Positions 1-4,607 of a stretch of DNA of 6,155 nt are shown here, piece by piece. The notes under the pieces were generated by a model that was given only the letters and a program-made list of their open reading frames with translations, had not been told where the DNA came from and did no database searches. Numbering within the stretch: the first letter of the stretch is position 1; the number at the start of each line of letters is the position of its first letter. Source of the DNA: CAYUNT01 sp964446285 (GTDB taxonomy: Bacteria; Sumerlaeota; Sumerlaeia; SLMS01; CAYUNT01); the NCBI GenBank assembly GCA_964446285.1, contig CAYUNT010000238.1:1-6155 (forward strand), read 5' to 3'. The position numbers and the translations under genes are program-made.

Positions 1-36
1 GGACTAAAAAGACATAAGGGACCCTAAGGACTATGT
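1..36. repeat. decayed 9-bp tandem repeat (GGAC-N5), four units
   Basis: Four consecutive 9-base units can be laid out as GGACTAAAA, AGACATAAG, GGACCCTAA and GGACTATGT. The trinucleotide GAC recurs exactly every nine bases (positions 2, 11, 20, 29), and A-rich or TAA-containing tails follow. Stop codons make the stretch non-coding on the plus strand. It may continue upstream of the window. A similar 9-bp GGAC-containing repeat lies near the other end of the window (6016-6051). The units are diverged, so this is a degenerate microsatellite rather than a perfect one. Confidence 0.6.
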
Positions 37-71
37 TGGCGCGAAATTTACAGATTTCACCCCTCTTCGCT

Positions 72-99
72 CACAACACACAACTCACAACCCACAACT
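72..99. repeat. 7-bp tandem repeat CACAACN, four units
   Basis: Four contiguous heptamers read CACAACA, CACAACT, CACAACC and CACAACT, identical in the first six bases. The array ends seven bases before the ribosome binding site of the glycosyltransferase gene, so it would lie in the 5' untranslated leader. Heptameric short tandem repeats are known intergenic elements in several bacterial groups. No function is evident here. The region has no convincing -35/-10 promoter pair that I can see. Confidence 0.75.
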
Positions 100-105
100 C
101 TTCTT

Positions 106-111
106 AAGGAG
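106..111 (+). promoter_or_regulatory. ribosome binding site AAGGAG fixing a TTG start
   Basis: AAGGAG lies six bases upstream of the TTG at 118. This spacing is the reason to accept the non-ATG start at 118 rather than the in-frame ATG at 208, which has no comparable site and would begin directly at the first membrane segment. Confidence 0.8.
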
Positions 112-117
112 CTAACT

Positions 118-1950
118 TTGCCCACTAATTTGCGCGCGGCGGCCCAGCGGCTCGGATGGATAGGAGACGGTCCAGACTGGCCGTCGGCGTTGGCGCGCAG
201 CGCCCGCATGGAGGCATTGCTGGCCGGGGTGCTGGCGGCGCTGGCGGTGCTTGTCACGCCGCACGGATTCGGGCTGTCGTGGGATGAGGCCTATTACTAC
301 CATCCGTCGCTCGATACGGCGGGATGGCTGGCGGGGGCGTTGCGGCTGGAGGCGGGCTGGGCGGGCGCGGACGCCGTGCGCGAGGGATTTGGGCGCGTGT
401 GGGAATTGCCGCCGGTTGTGAAATACGCTAACGGCCTCGCATGGGCGCTTGCGGCGGGCTGGCGAGGCGATCTGGCGGCGATCCGGCTGCCGAGCGCGCT
501 GGCATTTGGACTGGCAACGACGTTGATTTATGCGCTGGCCTGGCTGGCGTGGGGAGGGCGGCGGACGGCGGCGCTGGCGGCGGCGGCAGCGTTTGCCACG
601 ATGCCGCGCGTCTTCGGACATGCGCATTTGGCGGCGTCGGAAACGATGACAATTCTGGCCATGCTGGCGGCCGTGTATGCGTTTATCCGGGGACTGCAAA
701 GCGCGCGCTGGGCCGTGCTGGCGGCAGCGGCGCTGGCGGTGGCCCTCGATACCAAAATCAACGCCGCATTCCTCCCGATTATTCTTTTGCCCTGGGCGTG
801 GCTGTATGCGCGCCGCCAGAGCGTGAACAACCTCTTTGCCTGGGTTTTTCTTGCCCCGCTGCTGGTTTTTCTGCTGTGGCCGTGGCTGTGGCATTCGACG
901 GCCGACCGAGTGCTGGCCTATCTCGATTTTGCCTCGCGCCATCCCAAACTCGGGCTGTGGTTCGAGGGGCGGAAATGGAATTTCCAGGCAGAGGCCGCGC
1001 CGTGGTATTATCCGCTGGTGATAACGGCGGTTGGGATTCCGCCGCTGACGGCATTGATGGCGCTGGGCGGGGCGCTGACTGTGCTGATGCGCCGCCCGGC
1101 CACGAGTCTGCCGCGGCTGTTTTTGTGGGCGGTGGCGGTGCTGTTCGCGGTGGCGTGCGCGCCTTCTTCACCCAAATACGATGGAATGAGGCTGTTTTTG
1201 CCAGCGATGCCGTTCGTGGCGCTTTTGGCCGGAGGCTTTGTGGACCGATTGGCCGGGCTGGTTCCCGAGGGGGCATTCGAGCGGGCGCGCAAAGAAGGCA
1301 AATTGGGCCGCTGGCTTGCAGGGAAGGAGGGAGCCAGGGGCGGCGATTTGGCGGGAATGGCGCTGACGGCGCTGCTGCTGGCGGGCGGAATAGGCGCCAT
1401 CGCGTCGATTCATCCGCGCGAACTCTCGTATTTCAATTGCCTTGTGGGCGGACTGGAGGGGGCGGATCGAAAGGGATTTGAGGTGTCGTATTGGGGTGAG
1501 GCGCTGAACGAAAAGGTAATTGCGGACCTGAATGCAACTTTGCCTCAGGGCGCGCGGGTGAAAACGCTTTCATTTCATGGTTTGGCTCCAGTGATACTTC
1601 AGGAGTGGGGGATATTGCGGCAAGACATCCGCATCGATCCGCCCCCGCCACACGACTATTTGTTGATGCAGTATCGTAAGGGTTTTTGGGGGCGTTTCGA
1701 GGAGGCGGTGTATAAGCAACTCGCGCCAGAACAGATATGGGGCGAAGAAGGTGTTCCGTTGATGCTGCTCTATCGCGCTCCCGGAGCGGCGGCGCGCCAT
1801 CCAGGGGGCGGGAATCCGGCGCAGCCACAACGCAGCATCCGGCCGTCCTCCCCGCCGCCCGGCAAGCGCCCGGGACCTGCCGATAAACGTCCCGGTCCGC
1901 CGTCAGCGGGCAAGAATGGCAGCGAGTCTCGCACAGATCAGAAAGGATGA
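118..1950 (+). CDS. GT-C family membrane glycosyltransferase (GT39/ArnT/PMT-like)
   Basis: The 610-residue product is a polytopic inner-membrane protein, likely moving a sugar from a polyprenyl-phosphate carrier to an acceptor on the outer side of the membrane. Seen: about ten to twelve hydrophobic segments between residues 31 and 430. An SWDEAYYY motif follows the first segment, with D56-E57 matching the acidic pair of the first periplasmic loop in GT-C enzymes. ELPPVVK at 96-102 corresponds to the (H/E)PPLxK motif of the family, and KYDGMRLFLPAMPF at 353-366 to its usual Arg/Pro motif. A soluble C-terminal part (about 431-555) carries HPRELSYFNCLVGG and YWGE motifs. Residues 556-610 are a Pro/Lys/Arg-rich tail with KRPGP twice and look like disordered sequence. 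Start: TTG with AAGGAG six bases upstream. The gene ends in ATGA, eight bases before the preferred start of the next gene, so the two are probably coupled. Donor and acceptor cannot be deduced. The family call is strong; a protein mannosyltransferase or lipid A-type role is only a possibility. Confidence 0.87.
   Translation: MPTNLRAAAQRLGWIGDGPDWPSALARSARMEALLAGVLAALAVLVTPHGFGLSWDEAYYYHPSLDTAGWLAGALRLEAGWAGADAVREGFGRVWELPPVVKYANGLAWALAAGWRGDLAAIRLPSALAFGLATTLIYALAWLAWGGRRTAALAAAAAFATMPRVFGHAHLAASETMTILAMLAAVYAFIRGLQSARWAVLAAAALAVALDTKINAAFLPIILLPWAWLYARRQSVNNLFAWVFLAPLLVFLLWPWLWHSTADRVLAYLDFASRHPKLGLWFEGRKWNFQAEAAPWYYPLVITAVGIPPLTALMALGGALTVLMRRPATSLPRLFLWAVAVLFAVACAPSSPKYDGMRLFLPAMPFVALLAGGFVDRLAGLVPEGAFERARKEGKLGRWLAGKEGARGGDLAGMALTALLLAGGIGAIASIHPRELSYFNCLVGGLEGADRKGFEVSYWGEALNEKVIADLNATLPQGARVKTLSFHGLAPVILQEWGILRQDIRIDPPPPHDYLLMQYRKGFWGRFEEAVYKQLAPEQIWGEEGVPLMLLYRAPGAAARHPGGGNPAQPQRSIRPSSPPPGKRPGPADKRPGPPSAGKNGSESRTDQKG
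1870..1895 (+). other. 7-bp stem hairpin inside the 3' end of the glycosyltransferase gene
   Basis: CCGGGAC at 1870-1876 and GTCCCGG at 1889-1895 are perfect inverted repeats separated by 12 bases. They fall within the codons for the Pro-rich tail, about 60 bases before the next gene. No T-tract follows, so this is not an intrinsic terminator. It could be an RNA processing or stability element between two cotranscribed genes, or simply a by-product of the duplicated KRPGP-coding sequence. Confidence 0.35.
1942..1947 (+). promoter_or_regulatory. ribosome binding site AAAGGA for the secreted protein
   Basis: AAAGGA lies 11 bases before the ATG at 1959. The alternative ATG at 1947 overlaps the upstream stop as ATGA, but the purine tract abuts it with no spacing. 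The start at 1959 gives a cleaner signal peptide beginning MKFRVFSR, so I prefer it. The earlier start would add only MIFF. Confidence 0.55.
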
Positions 1951-1958
1951 TCTTTTTC

Positions 1959-4385
1959 ATGAAGTTTCGCGTTTTTTCGAGGATGCCGTCGTTTGATTAC
2001 GCCATATTCGCCGCCATGATCGTCTGGGCGGGCTTGGCGCAGACTGCGCAGGCAGGGGCATTGAGCGCGCCGTATCCAAGGTCCTTGAACTGGGATGGGT
2101 TAACTCGCCTGGATTCAAGTGTTGGCGCAGGTGCGCTCGCGAACTATTCCGGGGCGATGGCTGGCATCGACTCACCTGCCTCTGAGGCGCGCGCCGATGA
2201 ATTCAAGCAGCTCTACGGCGAAACGAAGGCCCTTTTCGCACGCGTCGAATGGCAGGGGAAAAACCCGCTGGAAACCACGACGACGATTACCGGTCCCGCG
2301 CTCGATTCGCTTGGGGCGGCGATGTTTCTCCATTACCCGGGGACAAAGGTAACGCGCCGCGTGGGCCGAACCTCGACGGAAATCCCCGTTATGGCCTTGA
2401 GCGCCTTCGCCGTCGGCGATGCGGCAGCGCTGATCCCCCCGCGGACGATGACGGGCAACCCGCCGGACTACACATCGACATTAATGGAGCGCGTGATTAT
2501 CGACGCGCTGAATCCGTCGGGTTACGGCGGATTGCCGACGCTCGAAGTGCGCCGCGCCCAATTCGGAACTACCGCCGTGGACGTGACGGCGGGCTATTAT
2601 GTTTTGCCTATAGCGCAGGCGGCCCACGCTCCGGTTTGGCGGTGGAATTTGTCGTATAACGCCCCGCTGGACTCGCAGTTGCGTATTGGTTATGCGCGCG
2701 TGGCGGAATGGACCGGCGACTGGCTTGTTTCGCGCCATCCAGCATGGGACGGGTTGTTTCTGGCCAATTCACGCTGGAATGTGGACTCGGGCGCGCTCGG
2801 GAATGCCGCTTCTCCGGCGCGCGGTCCGGATGCCAATGGCGACGCGGCGGCGACGGCGGATTGGGGCTATGCGGATGGGGTGAATCAATTTGGATTGGGG
2901 CAGGCAGCCTGCGTGGAGGCGATGCGCGCGAAAACTGGCGATTCAAAGGCAATCCTGATCGGCTTTGGAGCGGAGGCGGGGGGCGGTGGAGGCGCGGATT
3001 CGCTTTCGCCCTGGCCCGGTCCGGCTGGAGGCGCGGGGCTGGCGATTGAGCGGTTTCCCGAGGGTGCGCCGGGCGGAGATGTGGATTCAGCGCTCGAATG
3101 GCTGCGATTTTGGAGTGAAAAAACCCCGGCGGGCGTGTTGTGGGCCGGTTGGATTCAGACCGAAGCAGACACGCGCGCTTACGGTGGCGGGGAGTCGAAT
3201 GCGGCGTTTCGCATCGGGCTGGCGGCGGCGTGTTTGACAAATTCCTGGCACGCTTACACCGCGCCTTCTGCGGCGGCGGCCACGTATGCCTGGGACGAGT
3301 ATGTGGGCGGCGCGGATGGCGCGGGGGTGGGATGGCTCGGCTATCCGGTCGAGGCGGCGCAGCGAAATGTGTCCTCTATGACCCGCGCCGTGTCGGATAT
3401 TCCTGTTTCGGGATGGAGCCTTGCGGTGGCGCAGGGCAATGGCGCGGCGGCCTTGGGACCATACAAGGACGAGGACGAATACGCCACGCTTCCCGATGGC
3501 GTTTCCGTGCGTGTGGAGGTTACAGGCGTAGCGTCGCCCATCCCCGCGCTTGGCGACATCGTTCTGCGGAGCCAGGCTCTCGGGGCGCTGGCGGCGGGGT
3601 CCTATACGATTCATTTCCGCGCGAAGACAAAATTCACCGACGATGTGCCGCCGCCCGCACGCGAAATCGAGGCGGGTCTGGCCTGCGGAACGGGCGCGGC
3701 CTATATGCGGGCGGGGCGAGCGCCGCTTGGCGATTCGTGGCGCGAGTATTATCTGAGCGTCACGCTGCCAGAAGCGGCCTCGGCGGTGCGGCTCGAATTC
3801 CGTATGGGAGGACCAAAGGGGTCGGTTTGGGTGGATGATTTTGAGCTGTTGCAGGGCGAGGCGGAACGCTATTCGCGCCGGTTCCAGAACGGAATCGTTC
3901 TTCTGAATGCGACTGGCGCGCCGTGGTATGTGTCGCTGCCAGGGCGTTACCGCGCGCTGACGGGCGGAAAAACCCCGGCGGAAGACCCGGGCGTGAATGA
4001 TGGACAGACGGGACTGATCGCCATCGAGGTTCCCGCACACGATGCGCGGATTCTGGCCATCGATCAAACCGGACCGACGCCGACCGCAATCCCCTCTCCT
4101 TCACCGATTCCGAGCGTATCGCCCACCGCGGCGCCTTCGCCGACGATGGTGATTCCGCCCACCGAGACCCCGCGGCCTACCTATACGCCGCAGCCGACCT
4201 ACACGCCCTATCCGACCAGTTCGCCGTATCCGAGCGTTTCGCCGACGCCACTGCCCGAGGAGGCTCGCCGGACGATCAACGGTTTGCTCGGACGCCTGAC
4301 GCTTTCATCCTCGGAATGGGCCGCGCTCGATCACAATCAGGATGTTTCGGTGGATATTGCGGATTTGGTTGTGATTCTGCCATAG
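1959..4385 (+). CDS. secreted glycoside-hydrolase-like protein with jelly-roll domain, PTS linker and half-dockerin
   Basis: The product is 808 residues from ATG 1959 (812 from ATG 1947). Residues 1-32 form a signal peptide with basic n-region, hydrophobic core and AQA cleavage site, so it is exported. Residues about 35-500 resemble uncharacterised TIM-barrel putative glycoside hydrolases: YPRSLNWDG near the start, WDGLFLANS (D264), an AIERFPEG strand (E364), and WDEY (D446, E447). A run of five glycines (341-345) sits in a loop. Residues about 510-632 look like a carbohydrate-binding-type jelly roll ending WVDDFELLQG. Residues 635-703 form a second beta domain (FQNGIVLLNATG through VPAHDARIL). 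Residues 706-768 are a Pro/Thr/Ser linker. Residues 770-808 end in DHNQDVSVDIAD (791-802), with D791, N793, D795, D799 and D802 at the metal-ligand positions of a dockerin loop. It follows the glycosyltransferase almost without a gap. Export and architecture are well supported; enzymatic activity and substrate are inference. Confidence 0.82.
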   Translation: MKFRVFSRMPSFDYAIFAAMIVWAGLAQTAQAGALSAPYPRSLNWDGLTRLDSSVGAGALANYSGAMAGIDSPASEARADEFKQLYGETKALFARVEWQGKNPLETTTTITGPALDSLGAAMFLHYPGTKVTRRVGRTSTEIPVMALSAFAVGDAAALIPPRTMTGNPPDYTSTLMERVIIDALNPSGYGGLPTLEVRRAQFGTTAVDVTAGYYVLPIAQAAHAPVWRWNLSYNAPLDSQLRIGYARVAEWTGDWLVSRHPAWDGLFLANSRWNVDSGALGNAASPARGPDANGDAAATADWGYADGVNQFGLGQAACVEAMRAKTGDSKAILIGFGAEAGGGGGADSLSPWPGPAGGAGLAIERFPEGAPGGDVDSALEWLRFWSEKTPAGVLWAGWIQTEADTRAYGGGESNAAFRIGLAAACLTNSWHAYTAPSAAAATYAWDEYVGGADGAGVGWLGYPVEAAQRNVSSMTRAVSDIPVSGWSLAVAQGNGAAALGPYKDEDEYATLPDGVSVRVEVTGVASPIPALGDIVLRSQALGALAAGSYTIHFRAKTKFTDDVPPPAREIEAGLACGTGAAYMRAGRAPLGDSWREYYLSVTLPEAASAVRLEFRMGGPKGSVWVDDFELLQGEAERYSRRFQNGIVLLNATGAPWYVSLPGRYRALTGGKTPAEDPGVNDGQTGLIAIEVPAHDARILAIDQTGPTPTAIPSPSPIPSVSPTAAPSPTMVIPPTETPRPTYTPQPTYTPYPTSSPYPSVSPTPLPEEARRTINGLLGRLTLSSSEWAALDHNQDVSVDIADLVVILP

Positions 4386-4397
4386 GAGGATTTGGGA

Positions 4398-4589
4398 ATG
4401 GGGGGCGCGAGTGCGGAGCCTCGCGATCCCAGGGAAGAAAGCGCGAGTGCGGAGCCTCGCGATCCCAGGGGAAAATGCGCGAGTGCAGAGCCTCGCGATC
4501 CCAGGGAAGAAAGCGCGAGTGCAGAGCCTCGCGATCCCAGGGAAGAATGCGCGAGTGCAGAGCCTCGCGATCCCGGTTCCTTCGGTTGA
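4398..4589 (+). other. possible small repeat-encoded reading frame (63 codons)
   Basis: AGGAGG at 4384-4389, overlapping the TAG stop of the secreted protein, is eight bases before ATG 4398, the strongest ribosome binding site in the window. The frame runs through the 36-bp array and gives a 12-residue period (ASAEPRDPREES with variants), ending at TGA 4587-4589. It is in the same frame as the methyltransferase, whose ATG lies 18 bases after that stop. Against it being a real protein: the array lacks stop codons in all plus and minus frames, so open frames arise automatically, and the peptide is low-complexity charged sequence matching nothing I know. It could be a leader peptide coupled to the methyltransferase or an accident. 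Confidence 0.25.
4405..4574. repeat. 36-bp tandem repeat array, 4 full copies and 1 partial, palindromic core
   Basis: Copies begin at 4405, 4441, 4477, 4513 and 4549, exactly 36 bases apart; the fifth stops after 26 bases. The first 26 bases are invariant except one G/A site (G in copies 1-2, A in 3-5). The last ten bases vary slightly, ending in A, T, A, T in copies 1 to 4. Each core contains CGCGAG, eight bases, then CTCGCG, a perfect 6-bp hairpin, followed by a second short palindrome TCCC-A-GGGA. The array fills most of the 222 bases between the secreted-protein gene and the methyltransferase. The spacers are not unique, so it is not CRISPR. It may be a tandem amplification of a dispersed REP-like element. 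Confidence 0.95.
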
Positions 4590-4607
4590 GAGGTTTTTTC
4601 CGCTGCC

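Noticed and set aside
36..64. Sigma-70 promoter (TTGGCG at 36-41)
   Set aside because: No recognisable -10 hexamer lies at 16-18 bases. A 5-bp inverted repeat GAAAT/ATTTC (43-58) is too short to call an operator.
441..1481. 346-codon plus-strand frame inside the glycosyltransferase gene
   Set aside because: It is a Gly/Ala/Arg-rich shadow of the true frame, which shows transmembrane segments and GT-C motifs throughout.
4405..4574. CRISPR array
   Set aside because: The unit is 36 bp in total with a 26-bp core and only 10 near-identical intervening bases; there are no unique spacers and no cas genes.
4587..4589. Recoded TGA joining the repeat frame to the methyltransferase
   Set aside because: TGA serves as the normal stop of the glycosyltransferase gene in this window, and no recoding signal is visible, so the standard code is assumed.
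4565..4599. Intrinsic terminator before the methyltransferase (T6 at 4594-4599)
   Set aside because: Only weak, interrupted stems (CCTC/GAGG, CCGG/TCGG) can be drawn. No stable GC hairpin directly abuts the T-tract.
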